In this document: positions 18,370 to 26,854 of the stretch, in pieces
How the letters are laid out: the number at the start of each line of letters is the position of its first letter
Position numbering within the stretch: position 1 is the stretch's first letter
DNA from: Pseudomonadota bacterium
Lineage (GTDB): Bacteria > Pseudomonadota > Gammaproteobacteria > Burkholderiales > Casimicrobiaceae
DNA length: 35,084 nucleotides
Assembly (NCBI GenBank): GCA_018241785.1
Contig: JAFEDF010000143.1
Coordinates: 1 to 35,084, forward strand
Reading direction: 5' to 3'
Program-made: the position numbers and the translations under genes
The notes under the pieces: generated by a model
What the model was told of the DNA's origin: nothing
Databases searched by the model: none
What the model saw: the letters and a program-made list of their open reading frames with translations, nothing else

Positions 18370-19719
18370 TCAGCCGGGCGGCCGCAGCGCGCGTTCGAAC
18401 GACCAGCGAACCGGGTGCCAGCCGAGGTAGAGCCATGGCAACGCCGTCGAGCGGTTGTCCGCGGCGTGAAGCGCTGCCCCGTCGCGCGCGACGATGGCTC
18501 CGTCGACGCGATTGCCACGGACGTCTGCCGCAGTCTCGGGGAAGCGCACGACGATTCCCCCGGTGTCGATCAGCGTGTTCCCGGCGACGCGGCTCGCCGC
18601 CGCGCGGTTGAGGTAGATGCCGTCGTCCGAGCACGACGCGATCACGTTCGACTCGATCACGCCGCGATCCTGCTCGACGATGCAGCGCCGGTCGCGGCAG
18701 AACGCGGCTCCGGTGCCGCCATCGCCGAGCGAGATCCCGACGCGCTGGCCCGGCTCGCCGCGCAGCCGCTCCTCGCAGACGACGACGTTGCCGATGAACC
18801 GGTTGTCGGCGCCGCCGCCCTTGGCGAACGCGCCGACGCTGATTCCATCGCCGCCATGCTTGACGAAATCCGAGATGCGGTTGCCGCGGATGCGCCACCC
18901 GCTCGCTGCGACGAGGTCGATCGCGGCGACCGGATTCGCGGTGCGGCGCGGCTCGCTGTCGGCGATCACGTTGTCCTCGATGCGTCCACCGTCGGGAAAT
19001 GCGCCACCGCTCGCGTTGATCTTGAAGTGGGCGTTGAAGTCGAGCACCGTGTTGTTCCGTGCGACGAAGTGCGTTGCACCGCCGACAACGTGGAAAGCGT
19101 GCTCGCAGTTCGAGTCGTCGGCGCACACGCCGCGGATCACCAGGTTCTCGAACGTCCAGTCGGGCGCCGACACGAGGAAGCCCTCGGTCATGTCGAACTC
19201 GAGCATGACGGTTCCTGCGGCCGCTGCGCGAACGGTGATCGGTGCGTCGTCGCGCCCGGCGCGCGAGACCTCGATGTAGCTGCCGTGAAAGCGATAGCGG
19301 CCAGGCGCGAAGACGACGACGTCGCCGGGCTCGGCGTGCGCGATCGCGGCGCGCGCTTCGCGCGGCGTCGCGACGACGATCTCGCGTCCGCCGTGAGCGA
19401 CCGCGGTGTCGCCCGCGGCGAGCGCCGGCCGCAGCGCAGCGAGGTCGAGGTCCGGGTCTCCGCGATCGAGCGCGATCAGCACCCTCGCGGCGATTCCCGC
19501 CGCGCCGACGATGAGCGCGTCATGCCCGGCGGCCCTGCGCTCGATCCACGGGGCGAGGCGCCGCGGCGGCACGCCGACGGCGTCGATCGCGGCCACCCAG
19601 CCGCCTGCGAGCGCGGCGAGCGCGAGCACGGAGAGGGCGAGCACGGAGAGGGCGAGGAGCCCGCGACGTCTAATGGCTGTAGCGATCGAGGAACTGATGG
19701 ACGATGCCGCGCTCGGCAC
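18370..19719 (-). CDS. Right-handed beta-helix repeat protein with N-terminal membrane anchor
   Basis: A 449-residue exported or membrane-anchored protein. The N-terminal hydrophobic segment (about residues 20-42, LLALSVLALSVLALAALAGGWV) contains a 5-residue duplication. From about residue 135 it has parallel beta-helix (PbH1) rungs: FENLVIRGV, HFVARNNTVLDF, GRIEDNVIAD, WRIRGNRISDF, DNRFIGNVVV, GVIESNVIASCSDDGIYLNRAAASRVAGNTLID. The first rung region (PGDVVVFAPGRYRF) is typical of polysaccharide-acting beta-helix proteins. Enzyme activity and substrate are unknown. The GTG start at 19719 overlaps the upstream J-like/RDD gene by 50 bp; no ATG is available, so the start is uncertain. Confidence 0.8.
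   Translation of the reverse strand: MPSAASSISSSIATAIRRRGLLALSVLALSVLALAALAGGWVAAIDAVGVPPRRLAPWIERRAAGHDALIVGAAGIAARVLIALDRGDPDLDLAALRPALAAGDTAVAHGGREIVVATPREARAAIAHAEPGDVVVFAPGRYRFHGSYIEVSRAGRDDAPITVRAAAAGTVMLEFDMTEGFLVSAPDWTFENLVIRGVCADDSNCEHAFHVVGGATHFVARNNTVLDFNAHFKINASGGAFPDGGRIEDNVIADSEPRRTANPVAAIDLVAASGWRIRGNRISDFVKHGGDGISVGAFAKGGGADNRFIGNVVVCEERLRGEPGQRVGISLGDGGTGAAFCRDRRCIVEQDRGVIESNVIASCSDDGIYLNRAAASRVAGNTLIDTGGIVVRFPETAADVRGNRVDGAIVARDGAALHAADNRSTALPWLYLGWHPVRWSFERALRPPG
19622..19651 (-). repeat. 15-bp tandem duplication in the membrane anchor of the beta-helix protein
   Basis: The 15-bp unit at 19622-19636 is repeated exactly at 19637-19651. It encodes a duplicated Leu-Ser-Val-Leu-Ala inside the transmembrane anchor, so it lengthens the hydrophobic segment without a frameshift. 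Confidence 0.8.
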
Positions 19720-21523
19720 TCTCGATCGACGCGTCGAGCGACGGGTCGCCCGGCGCGTGCTGCTTCGCCCGGCGGAACGCGTTGAGCGCCTCCTGGTAGT
19801 TGCCGAGCCCCTGCTCGGCGCTCCCGAGGCAACGCCACGCGTCGGCGTTGGCGAGATCGAGGTCGGCCCAGGCGCGGCAAAGCTCGGCCGCGCGCAGATA
19901 GTCGTGTGCCGCGAGCATCCGCGGGCCGTCGGTTTTCAGCGCCACGACGCGCGCGCGCCGCGCTGCGAGCATCTTCTCGAAGCCGCCGTCACCCGTTCCG
20001 GGCGACGCTGCGGCGACGCGTCCGGAAACCTGCGGCGATGCCGCGCCCGGAGGCGCCGCCGCCACCGTCGTCTTCGGCAGCTGCGCCGGGACCCACGACT
20101 CGATCACGCGCTCGCCGCCGCCGACGGCGCCCATCACGGTCGAAAGCGAAGGCAGCGTCGCGCCGATCGTGGTGCGCGTCCAGCCGATCGTGTCGGTGGT
20201 CGGCTGGTGCCATGCGATGCCGTAGAGCCACGCCATCGCGGCGATGCCGCACACGCCGGTCACCGAGTTGAGCACGCCGGCCGGTCCGTGGGTGACGAGG
20301 CAATCGAGCGCGAAATCCCAGTCGGTCTCCTGGTTTTCGGCGAGCTTCTCGTAGGCGATCGCCACCATGACCGGCGCCACCAGGGGAAAGCCGCATCCGA
20401 CCCCTTCGACCCACACGCGCAGTGCGCGCCGCAGTCCGCGCACGAGCTGCGCGCGCGTGTCGAGCCGCGCGTACGCATCCGAGATCGCGAGCTGCAGGTA
20501 GATGCCGAACAGCCACTTGCCGGGCGTCGTCCCCACCGCCGCCACGAGCAGCGCTTCGAGCGGCACCCACGTCAAGGAAATGAGCGACGGCGCGACGAGC
20601 GGATGGGCAAGCCAGTATGCGGTACCCGCACCGACGGCGCCGATGCCACGAAGCTGGGTGAGCAGGAGCGCGAGCATGAGCCCCCACAACGCATAGTCGA
20701 AACTGCGCGCCGCGAGGCGGTGCCAGGGCCGCGGCTCGCTCGTGCGGCCCGCTTTCGCGCGCTCGAGCTCGGCCATTCGCAGCTGGAAGATCCACGACGC
20801 GTCTTCCTGCGGCTGGTTGGTGCCGAGGAAGACGCTGCGCTCGCGGCGCCAGTTGAGGATCGCGAGATCGGTCTGCGGCACGAGGCCCGAGCGGGCGACG
20901 GAATGGCGCCTGCGCACGCTGACGATGCCGTGCACGACGGCATAGATGCCCGCGAGGACGAGCAGCGTCGCGATCAGCCAGCCCAACACTTCGCGCGCGA
21001 CGACCACGGCGTCGGGCGGCGTGACGAGGACCACGGCGGCGACGATGAACGCGGCGAACGCACCGCAAAGGCCGATCGTCAGCCACGGCGAGTGGACGAA
21101 CGGCGCGACGCGCTGGGTGAGCCCGGGGTGATGCATCGGCGGCTCGTCGGGCGCGCCGCCCGGCAGACCGGTGTCGAGGGGATCCTCGACCGCCGCCTCC
21201 GCGAGCACGCTCGTGGCGCCGACCTCGGTGTAGGCGTCGTCGCCGAGCAGGAGGTCCCGCCCCCCGGCACGCTCGCCGACGCGCTCGCCGGCGACCTCCG
21301 TCTCCGGCGACTCGGTGAGGTCGCGGTCGTAGCGCTGGCGCCGCTCGTGGTCGCCGAGGATCCGGCTGGCGTGGTTGATGAAGCGCAGCGCCTCCTCGAC
21401 GTTGCCCTGGCCGTCACGGGTCTTCGCGTAGTACTTGCGGATCAGCCCGCGCAGCGCCGCGCGGACTTCTTCCCCGGACGAAGTCGGAGCGATGCCAAGC
21501 GCGTCGTACAGCGTGGCCTTCAT
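19670..21523 (-). CDS. J-domain-like / RDD membrane / TPR fusion protein
   Basis: A 617-residue fusion I do not know by name. Residues 1-69 look like a J domain (LYDALGIAPTSSGEEVRAALRGLIRKYY ... INHASRILGDHERRQRYD). The HPD tripeptide needed to stimulate DnaK is absent: the loop reads YYAKTRDGQGN. Hydrophobic helices lie near 146-168 and 179-203. An RDD-type membrane domain spans about 265-410 (WHRLAARSFDYALWGLML, then TTPGKWLFGIYLQ). The C-terminal part has a TPR unit near 545-590 (ADAWRCLGSAEQGLGNYQEALNAFRRAKQHAPGDP). It is probably an inner-membrane scaffold. It overlaps the beta-helix gene by 50 bp, so the two are likely one transcript. Confidence 0.82.
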   Translation of the reverse strand: MKATLYDALGIAPTSSGEEVRAALRGLIRKYYAKTRDGQGNVEEALRFINHASRILGDHERRQRYDRDLTESPETEVAGERVGERAGGRDLLLGDDAYTEVGATSVLAEAAVEDPLDTGLPGGAPDEPPMHHPGLTQRVAPFVHSPWLTIGLCGAFAAFIVAAVVLVTPPDAVVVAREVLGWLIATLLVLAGIYAVVHGIVSVRRRHSVARSGLVPQTDLAILNWRRERSVFLGTNQPQEDASWIFQLRMAELERAKAGRTSEPRPWHRLAARSFDYALWGLMLALLLTQLRGIGAVGAGTAYWLAHPLVAPSLISLTWVPLEALLVAAVGTTPGKWLFGIYLQLAISDAYARLDTRAQLVRGLRRALRVWVEGVGCGFPLVAPVMVAIAYEKLAENQETDWDFALDCLVTHGPAGVLNSVTGVCGIAAMAWLYGIAWHQPTTDTIGWTRTTIGATLPSLSTVMGAVGGGERVIESWVPAQLPKTTVAAAPPGAASPQVSGRVAAASPGTGDGGFEKMLAARRARVVALKTDGPRMLAAHDYLRAAELCRAWADLDLANADAWRCLGSAEQGLGNYQEALNAFRRAKQHAPGDPSLDASIESAERGIVHQFLDRYSH

Positions 21524-21686
21524 GCGGTGCGGCGAAACCGCCAGGAAAATGCCATTGGAATCGTGCTTCGGATGCCCGCCAGGCGCACTCGAGCGCGCCC
21601 GCGACGATGCCTCCGAGCAATATCCAGCCTACCGCGTGCAAGAAGCACGCCACCCAGCCGGGCAGCGGCCCGCCGGGTGGGGCGCG
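21524..21686. other. Spacer between rplS and the J-like/RDD gene
   Basis: A 163-bp gap holding a short hairpin CGGGC-AGCG-GCCCG (21659-21672), a possible 3' end of the rpsP operon without a T-tract. A minus-strand frame from a GTG at 21653 reads a hydrophobic stretch (ACFLHAVGWILLGGIVAGAL) but runs out of frame into the J-like gene; I do not call it a gene. Confidence 0.4.
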
Positions 21687-22064
21687 CTATTCGGTCTTGC
21701 CGCTCTCGCGTGCCGCGAGCTTCTCGCGGATCCGCGCCGACTTGCCCGAGCGGGCGCGCAGGTAGTAGAGCTTCGCGCGCCTGACGTCGCCCCTGCGCTT
21801 CACTTCGATCGAGGCGATCAGCGGCGAATACGTCTGGAACGTCCGCTCGACCCCCTCCCCGCTCGACATCTTGCGCACGGTGAAGGCCGAGTTGAGGCCG
21901 CGGTTGCGCTTGCCGATCACCACGCCTTCGTAGGCCTGGACGCGCTTGCGCTCCCCCTCGACGACGTTGACGTTGACGATCACGGTGTCGCCCGGCGCGA
22001 AGTCGGGTATCGACTTTCCGAGCCGCGCGATCTCCTCGCGCTCGAGCGTTTCGATGATGTTCAT
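21687..22064 (-). CDS. rplS: 50S ribosomal protein L19
   Basis: Large-subunit protein at the 30S/50S interface, 125 residues. Clear L19 signatures are [53 protein letters not shown] and [26 protein letters not shown] ribosome site AAGGGA is placed 8 nt before the ATG. It is the last gene of the rpsP-rimM-trmD-rplS operon, 81 bp after trmD. The C-terminal tail ([17 protein letters not shown]) is of ordinary length. Confidence 0.97.
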   Translation of the reverse strand: MNIIETLEREEIARLGKSIPDFAPGDTVIVNVNVVEGERKRVQAYEGVVIGKRNRGLNSAFTVRKMSSGEGVERTFQTYSPLIASIEVKRRGDVRRAKLYYLRARSGKSARIREKLAARESGKTE

Positions 22065-22145
22065 GACCAGGTTCCCTTTCTGCCTGCGCCTTCGCGGCGT
22101 TTTGGTGCGCAGAGCAGGGCGCCCCCTGATGCGCGGTCCTTCTGG

Positions 22146-22907
22146 TTATCGTCGTTCGTTCTCGATCAGCCGCCGTTCCTCTGCCGTGAGCGGCCGATTG
22201 TGCAACAGGTCGGGCCTTCGCCGCACGGTGCGGACGAGCGCCTCCTTCTCTCTCCAGTGCCGCACCGCCGCGTGATCGCCAGACAGCAGCACCGGCGGCA
22301 CCGCCACCCCCTGCCACACCTCGGGCCGGGTGTAGTGCGGGCAGTCGAGGCGCGCGCCGACGAACGAATCCTGCAACGCGGACTCGGCGTCGTTCAGCAC
22401 GCCTGGCCGCTGGCGCACCACTGCGTCGATCAGGACGAGCGCCGGCAATTCGCCCCCCGACACCACGAAATCCCCGATCGAAATCTCCTCGTCGACGCTG
22501 CGGTCGATCAGCCGCTGGTCGACGCCTTCATAGCGTCCGGCGACGAGCACGAGGCCGCGATTCCCGCCTTGCGCCAGTTCCATCACTTTCGCGTGCGTGA
22601 GCGGCGCTCCCGCCGGCGAGAGGTAGAGGGTGTGCGGCCGCGCCACCCCTGCCTCGACCTGCGCCGCTCGAGCCGCCCTGAGCGCCCGCTCGAGCGGCTC
22701 GGCGAGCATCACCATCCCCGGCCCCCCGCCGTAGGGCCGATCGTCGACGGTGCGGTGCGCGTCGTCGGTAAAGTCGCGCGGATTCCACACGCCGAGCTGC
22801 CACAGGCCGCGCTCGCGCGCCCGCCCGGTGACGCCAAACCCCGCGGCAAGGGTCACCAGCTCCGGAAACAGCGTCACCACGTCGATTCGCATCGTACGGC
22901 TCGTCAT
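22146..22907 (-). CDS. trmD: tRNA (guanine-37-N1)-methyltransferase TrmD
   Basis: SPOUT-class enzyme that methylates G37 in tRNAs to prevent frameshifting; 253 residues from ATG 22907. [11 protein letters not shown] at 22892 matches the usual N-terminus and is an equally likely start; neither ATG has a strong ribosome site. Motifs are [33 protein letters not shown] and the trefoil-knot SAM site [29 protein letters not shown]. The target-binding [21 protein letters not shown] follows. It sits between rimM and rplS in the standard order. Confidence 0.96.
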   Translation of the reverse strand: MTSRTMRIDVVTLFPELVTLAAGFGVTGRARERGLWQLGVWNPRDFTDDAHRTVDDRPYGGGPGMVMLAEPLERALRAARAAQVEAGVARPHTLYLSPAGAPLTHAKVMELAQGGNRGLVLVAGRYEGVDQRLIDRSVDEEISIGDFVVSGGELPALVLIDAVVRQRPGVLNDAESALQDSFVGARLDCPHYTRPEVWQGVAVPPVLLSGDHAAVRHWREKEALVRTVRRRPDLLHNRPLTAEERRLIENERR

Positions 22908-22955
22908 CGCGCGGCCAACCGGAGCCCGCGCTGCGACCCTCGGCAGCGCACTTCG

Positions 22956-23486
22956 TCAGTAGTCGGGCTGCCAGTCGACGTCGATTCTCCGCGCTTCTTC
23001 GTCAACCGCGATGACGTATTCCGGCACCCACGGAATCAGGCGCTCGACGCCGTCCCCTGCCGCGACCTCGAGCAGCGGATGGGCGCCGCTGTCCGCAAAC
23101 CCATGCACCGTTCCCAGCCTCACCCCTTCCCGGGTCACCACTTCCATGCCGACGAGGTCGTGCCGATACCACTCGTCCCGCCCCGGCGGCGGCAGGTCGC
23201 CCCGCTGAATGCCGATCTCGGCGCCGCGCCAAGCGGCTGCCGCGTCGCGGGTCAGCGCCTCGTCGATCTGCACGAGGATCTGCCCGCCCGTCATGCGCGC
23301 GCCCCGCAACCGGCACGGCCTCCAGGCCGCATCGGCCGCCGGCCGTCGAATCCACCAGCGCTTCGCTTCGAGCAGCGTCGACGGGCTCGACGACAGCGGC
23401 CGGACCGTCGCCTCTCCGCGAACGCCATGCGGCGCGCCGACGCGGCCCATGACCACCATGTCGCCGCAATCCACGGGCTGCGGCAC
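22956..23486 (-). CDS. rimM: Ribosome maturation factor RimM
   Basis: 30S assembly factor that binds S19 during 16S 3'-domain maturation; 176 residues. The N-terminal barrel begins VVMGRVGAPHGVRGEATVRPLSSSP, which is the conserved RimM opening. The C-terminal PRC barrel reads DLVGMEVVTREGVRLGTVHGFADSGAHPLLEV, ending EARRIDVDW. The start is GTG 23486, 23 bp after the rpsP stop; ATG 23459 is possible but would cut close to the first strand. Coupled with rpsP and trmD. Confidence 0.94.
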   Translation of the reverse strand: MPQPVDCGDMVVMGRVGAPHGVRGEATVRPLSSSPSTLLEAKRWWIRRPAADAAWRPCRLRGARMTGGQILVQIDEALTRDAAAAWRGAEIGIQRGDLPPPGRDEWYRHDLVGMEVVTREGVRLGTVHGFADSGAHPLLEVAAGDGVERLIPWVPEYVIAVDEEARRIDVDWQPDY

Positions 23487-23509
23487 GACTGGTCCGCCGC
23501 TCCGGCGGG

Positions 23510-23839
23510 TCAGGCCGCGGGCGCTTCGCTCCCGGCCGTCGCCGCCGCGGCCGGACTCCCGGCGGCTCCGGCCGCAGGCTGCGCCGCGCGCGTGCCCCCC
23601 TTGGCCGACCGCTTGACCAGCATCGCGACCGTTTCCGAGAGCCTGGCACCGTGCTGCTGCCAGTACGTCACGCGGTCATGGACGATGCGCAAGTCTTCCT
23701 CGTGTTCGGCCGCCATCGGGCTGTAGAACCCCACGCGCTCGATGAAGCGCCCGTCGCGCCGGCTGCGCGAATCGGTGACGACGACGTTGTAGAACGGCCG
23801 CTTCTTGGCGCCGCCGCGGGCCAGCCTGATGACAACCAT
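23510..23839 (-). CDS. rpsP: 30S ribosomal protein S16
   Basis: Small-subunit protein needed for 30S assembly, 109 residues. The S16 core is clear: [41 protein letters not shown], then [17 protein letters not shown] tail of about 25 residues (from about 84), rich in Ala/Gly/Pro, extends the core and is probably disordered. First gene of rpsP-rimM-trmD-rplS. A promoter and two small leader hairpins lie upstream. Confidence 0.97.
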   Translation of the reverse strand: MVVIRLARGGAKKRPFYNVVVTDSRSRRDGRFIERVGFYSPMAAEHEEDLRIVHDRVTYWQQHGARLSETVAMLVKRSAKGGTRAAQPAAGAAGSPAAAATAGSEAPAA

Positions 23840-23848
23840 GGGTCGAAT

Positions 23849-23871
23849 CCCGATACGGGCCGGGTAGCCCG
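23849..23871 (-). promoter_or_regulatory. Two tandem hairpins in the rpsP leader
   Basis: CCCG-ATA-CGGG (23849-23859) and CGGG-TAG-CCCG (23861-23871) stand side by side just before the rpsP start. The four CCCG/CGGG arms can also pair across the two hairpins, so alternative folds are possible. A regulatory role such as ribosomal-protein feedback is only a suggestion. Confidence 0.35.
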
Positions 23872-23883
23872 AAAAAGACGTTG

Positions 23884-23913
23884 ATATTACTATGAAAGGG
23901 CGCGTCGTAGCAA
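23884..23913 (-). promoter_or_regulatory. Promoter of the rpsP operon
   Basis: On the minus strand TTGCTA (23913-23908), an 18-bp spacer and TAATAT (23889-23884). It lies in the only AT-rich patch near the gene. Transcription would start near 23877, giving a leader of about 38 nt that holds the two hairpins. Confidence 0.5.
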
Positions 23914-23976
23914 ACCTGTTCCAGCCACCCCGCGAGGCGGTTCGATGGCCGATTGCAAGCCCTGGAGCATCGCAAA

Positions 23977-24642
23977 GTGAGCGCGGACCACCAAGGATCC
24001 TCCGCCCACCGGGCGACCTCGTCCCTTCCCACGGGGCGCATCGACGCGCTCACCGACGGCATCTTCGCGGTGGCGATGACCTTGCTCGTGCTGGAACTCG
24101 ACCGCCACGTTCCGGAACCGCTCGCGGGTCATACGCTGTTCGACGGGCTTCTCGAGTTCGGCTTCCAGTTCGCGGACTACGTGATCAGCTTCGCGGTGCT
24201 CGGCGTGTTCTGGCTGGGGCACCTGCGCATGACGAGGCGAATGCGCGGAGCCGATACGACCTTCGTGCTCGGCAACCTTGCGTTCCTGTTCTTCGTCACG
24301 CTGATCCCTCCGCTGACGACACTGATCGGCGACCATCCGAATCGCCCGCGCGCCGCGATCCTGTACGGCGGCAACCTGCTGCTCCTGCTGTTCTGCGAAG
24401 CCGGAATGTGGCACCGCATCTGCCACCGGCTGGCGAACGAATCGCTCACCCATCCGCTCGACACGTGGCGACTGGTACGCAGGCGCTACGCGACTGCGCT
24501 CGCCGTAGTCGTCGCCGGCATCGCCGCCGCCCTGATCGAGATCAGCATGGGCGTCACGGGGGCTCACTCGCGCTGGATCTACGTGCTGCTCATCGGCCTC
24601 GGCATCGTCCGCCCGCCGGTCAGGGGCGTGCCCCGCGCGTGA
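23977..24642 (+). CDS. TMEM175 family (DUF1211) potassium-channel-like membrane protein
   Basis: A 221-residue membrane protein. The first helix has the family filter motif [22 protein letters not shown], equivalent to the R-x3-FSDG-x-AIA-x-TLLVL pattern, with Asp replacing Phe-Ser neighbours (ALTDG). About six hydrophobic segments follow, with a short cytosolic end. Bacterial TMEM175 proteins are tetrameric, weakly K+-selective channels. The GTG at 23977 has GGAG 9 nt upstream and is preferred to TTG 23953. The stop overlaps the opposing ffh gene by 23 bp, a tail-to-tail overlap. Confidence 0.82.
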   Translation: MSADHQGSSAHRATSSLPTGRIDALTDGIFAVAMTLLVLELDRHVPEPLAGHTLFDGLLEFGFQFADYVISFAVLGVFWLGHLRMTRRMRGADTTFVLGNLAFLFFVTLIPPLTTLIGDHPNRPRAAILYGGNLLLLLFCEAGMWHRICHRLANESLTHPLDTWRLVRRRYATALAVVVAGIAAALIEISMGVTGAHSRWIYVLLIGLGIVRPPVRGVPRA

Positions 24643-25966
24643 GGTTGCGCAGGCCGCGCAGCATCTTCTGCGGCCCTTTCGCGACCATCCGCATCATCTT
24701 CTGCGCCTGCTCGTACTGCGCGAGGAGCTGGTTGACCTCCTGCACCGACACGCCGGCGCCGGCGGCGATCCTGCGCTTGCGCGACGCCTTCAACACCTCG
24801 GGCCGTGTCCGCTCGTGCGGGGTCATCGAGTCGATGATGCCTTCGAGCCTCGCCACGCGGCGCTCGTCGAGCGCCGCGCCCTGCGCCGCGCGAGCGAGCT
24901 CGGCCGGCAGCTTGTCGACGAGCGCGGAGAGCCCGCCCATCTTGCGCATCTGGCCGATCTGGGCCTTGAAGTCGGCGAGGTCGAAGCCCTTGCCGGTCTT
25001 GACCTTCTTCGCGAGCTTCTTCGCCTCCTCGAGGTCGACCGTGCGGTGCGCATCCTCGATCAGCGACAGCACGTCGCCCATGCCGAGGATACGCGTGGCC
25101 ATCCGCTCGGGATGGAATACCTCGAGGCCGTCGAGCTTCTCGGACACGCCACTGAACTTGATCGGCGCACCGGTGACTTCGCGCACCGACAAGGCGGCGC
25201 CGCCGCGCGCGTCACCGTCGAGCTTGGTCAGGATGATGCCGGTGAGCGGCAGCGCATCGCGGAACGCGCGCGCGGTGTTGACGGCGTCCTGGCCCTGCAT
25301 CGAATCGACGACGAAGAGCGTCTCGACCGGCGTCACTGCCGCGTGGAGCTCCGCAATCTCCTTCATCATCGCCTCGTCGACGGCGAGCCTTCCTGCGGTG
25401 TCGACGACGAGCACGTCGTGGTAGTGCCTGCGCGCCCAGTCGAGGGCGGCACGCGCGATGTCGACCGGAGCCTGCCCTGCGGCGGAGGGGAAGAAATCGG
25501 CACCCACCTGCTTCGCGAGCGTTTCGAGCTGCAGGATTGCCGCCGGGCGGTAGACGTCGGCCGAGGCGAGCAGCACCTTCTTCTTCTCGGCGATCAGGAG
25601 CCGCGCGAGCTTGGCCGCGGTGGTCGTCTTGCCGGCACCCTGGAGGCCTGCGAGCAGGATCACCGCCGGCGGCTGCACGGCGAGGTCGAGCGGCACGGCA
25701 CTGCCGCCCATGAGGGCGGTGAGCTCGCGCGCGACGACGCCGACCAGCGCCTGGCCAGGCGTGAGCGAGCCCACGACCTCGGTGCCGAGCGCCTTCTCGC
25801 GCAGGTCGGCGATGAAGCGCCGCACGACCGGCAGCGCGACGTCGGCTTCGAGGAGGGCGAGGCGCACCTCGCGCAGCGCGTCGGCGATGTTGGCTTCGGT
25901 GAGCCGCGCCTCGCCGCGCAGGGTCTTCACGACCCGCGCAAGGCGCCCGGTCAGCGTATCGAACAT
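24620..25966 (-). CDS. ffh: Signal recognition particle protein Ffh
   Basis: GTPase that, with 4.5S RNA, targets nascent membrane proteins to FtsY and SecYEG; 448 residues, the usual length. The N domain has ALLEADVALPVV. The G domain has GLQGAGKTTT (107-116), VLVVDTAGRLAVD and TKLDGDARGGAALSV. The M domain begins after about residue 300, with GKGFDLADFKAQIGQMRKMGG and the RNA-binding helix-turn-helix KASRKRRIAAGAGVSVQEVNQLLAQYEQAQKMM. It ends [10 protein letters not shown], so the Met-rich tail is short. It is divergent from ypjD, the usual neighbour. Confidence 0.97.
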   Translation of the reverse strand: MFDTLTGRLARVVKTLRGEARLTEANIADALREVRLALLEADVALPVVRRFIADLREKALGTEVVGSLTPGQALVGVVARELTALMGGSAVPLDLAVQPPAVILLAGLQGAGKTTTAAKLARLLIAEKKKVLLASADVYRPAAILQLETLAKQVGADFFPSAAGQAPVDIARAALDWARRHYHDVLVVDTAGRLAVDEAMMKEIAELHAAVTPVETLFVVDSMQGQDAVNTARAFRDALPLTGIILTKLDGDARGGAALSVREVTGAPIKFSGVSEKLDGLEVFHPERMATRILGMGDVLSLIEDAHRTVDLEEAKKLAKKVKTGKGFDLADFKAQIGQMRKMGGLSALVDKLPAELARAAQGAALDERRVARLEGIIDSMTPHERTRPEVLKASRKRRIAAGAGVSVQEVNQLLAQYEQAQKMMRMVAKGPQKMLRGLRNLTRGARP

Positions 25967-26014
25967 GCAGGATGGCCCGGCGGGCGCGCAGCGGTTCGCA
26001 TCGCGCGCGTAGGG

Positions 26015-26020
26015 TAAACT
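26015..26020 (+). promoter_or_regulatory. Possible -10 box 9 nt before the ypjD-like start
   Basis: TAAACT matches the -10 consensus at four of six bases and lies 9 nt before the ATG. The whole ffh/ypjD divergent gap is only 63 bp. A transcript from here would have almost no leader. Weak. Confidence 0.25.
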
Positions 26021-26029
26021 TGATTGGGG

Positions 26030-26854
26030 ATGATCATTCTACTGCACGTGGTCGTGGCGGCGCTCTATGCGGCAGCCGCGTTCGCGCTGTGGCCGACGGG
26101 TGCGCCGCCCGCGCCGCGCCACCGCGATGCCGGGCGCCTCCTGCTCGCGGCCGCGCTCGCCGTGCACGCCGCGGCGACCTGGAGCGCAGTCGTGCGCCCC
26201 GACGGCCTCGATCTTTCGTTCGTCAACGCGATGTCGCTCGTCGCCGGGCTTGCCGTGCTCTTCGCGTGGGCCACCGGCATCCTGCGCACGCTCCCCGCGG
26301 TGATCCCGGTCGTGCTGCCGGTCACCGCGGCGTGCGCGCTGCTGCCGCCGATCGCCTCGTCGACGTTCCGCTTCTCCTACGCCGACGAACCGTGGGCGGC
26401 GACGCACATCGCCGTCGCACTCGTGGGCTACGCGCTGCTCGCCGTCGTCGCGCTGCAGGCGCTCGTGATGACCGGGCTCGAGCGCAGGCTCCATCGCGCG
26501 ATCCCGGACGCCGCGCGTGCCACCGCCGCCCCGCTCCTCACCCTCGAGCGTTACCTGTTCCGGCTGATCGGCGCGGGCTTCGTGCTGCTCACCGCGACGC
26601 TGGCGAGCGGCATCCTGTTCTCCGAGCAGCTCTTCGGCAAGCCGTTCACCCTCACGCAGAAGAACCTCTTCTCGGTCGCCGGCTGGCTGGTCTTCGCGGT
26701 GCTCCTCTTCGGCCGCTGGCGCTACGGCTGGCGCGGCCGCACCGCACTCAAATGGATCCTCGGCGGCAGCGTGCTGCTCGCCCTCGGCTATCTCGGGAGC
26801 AAGTTCGTCGTCGCCGTGATCGGCAACGAGCCCGCATGGATGACATCGCGCTGA
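26030..26854 (+). CDS. ypjD: YpjD-like inner-membrane protein, cytochrome c assembly (CcsA/HemX) family
   Basis: A 274-residue polytopic protein with about eight hydrophobic helices. The second half has the family segments AATHIAVALVGYALLAVVALQALVM and KNLFSVAGWLVFAVLLFGRWRYGWRGRTALKW, with His residues in helices as expected for haem-handling proteins. The function of YpjD itself is not established. The ATG at 26030 is chosen; TTG 26024 is two codons earlier. Gene order ffh / ypjD / corB-like matches E. coli. The stop overlaps the next gene by 19 bp. Confidence 0.85.
   Translation: MIILLHVVVAALYAAAAFALWPTGAPPAPRHRDAGRLLLAAALAVHAAATWSAVVRPDGLDLSFVNAMSLVAGLAVLFAWATGILRTLPAVIPVVLPVTAACALLPPIASSTFRFSYADEPWAATHIAVALVGYALLAVVALQALVMTGLERRLHRAIPDAARATAAPLLTLERYLFRLIGAGFVLLTATLASGILFSEQLFGKPFTLTQKNLFSVAGWLVFAVLLFGRWRYGWRGRTALKWILGGSVLLALGYLGSKFVVAVIGNEPAWMTSR

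Noticed and set aside
21414..21653. Small minus-strand frame with a hydrophobic start between rplS and the J-like gene
   Set aside because: Only the first 40 codons are outside the J-like gene, the rest is out of frame with it, and there is no ribosome site. It could be a remnant but is not supported.
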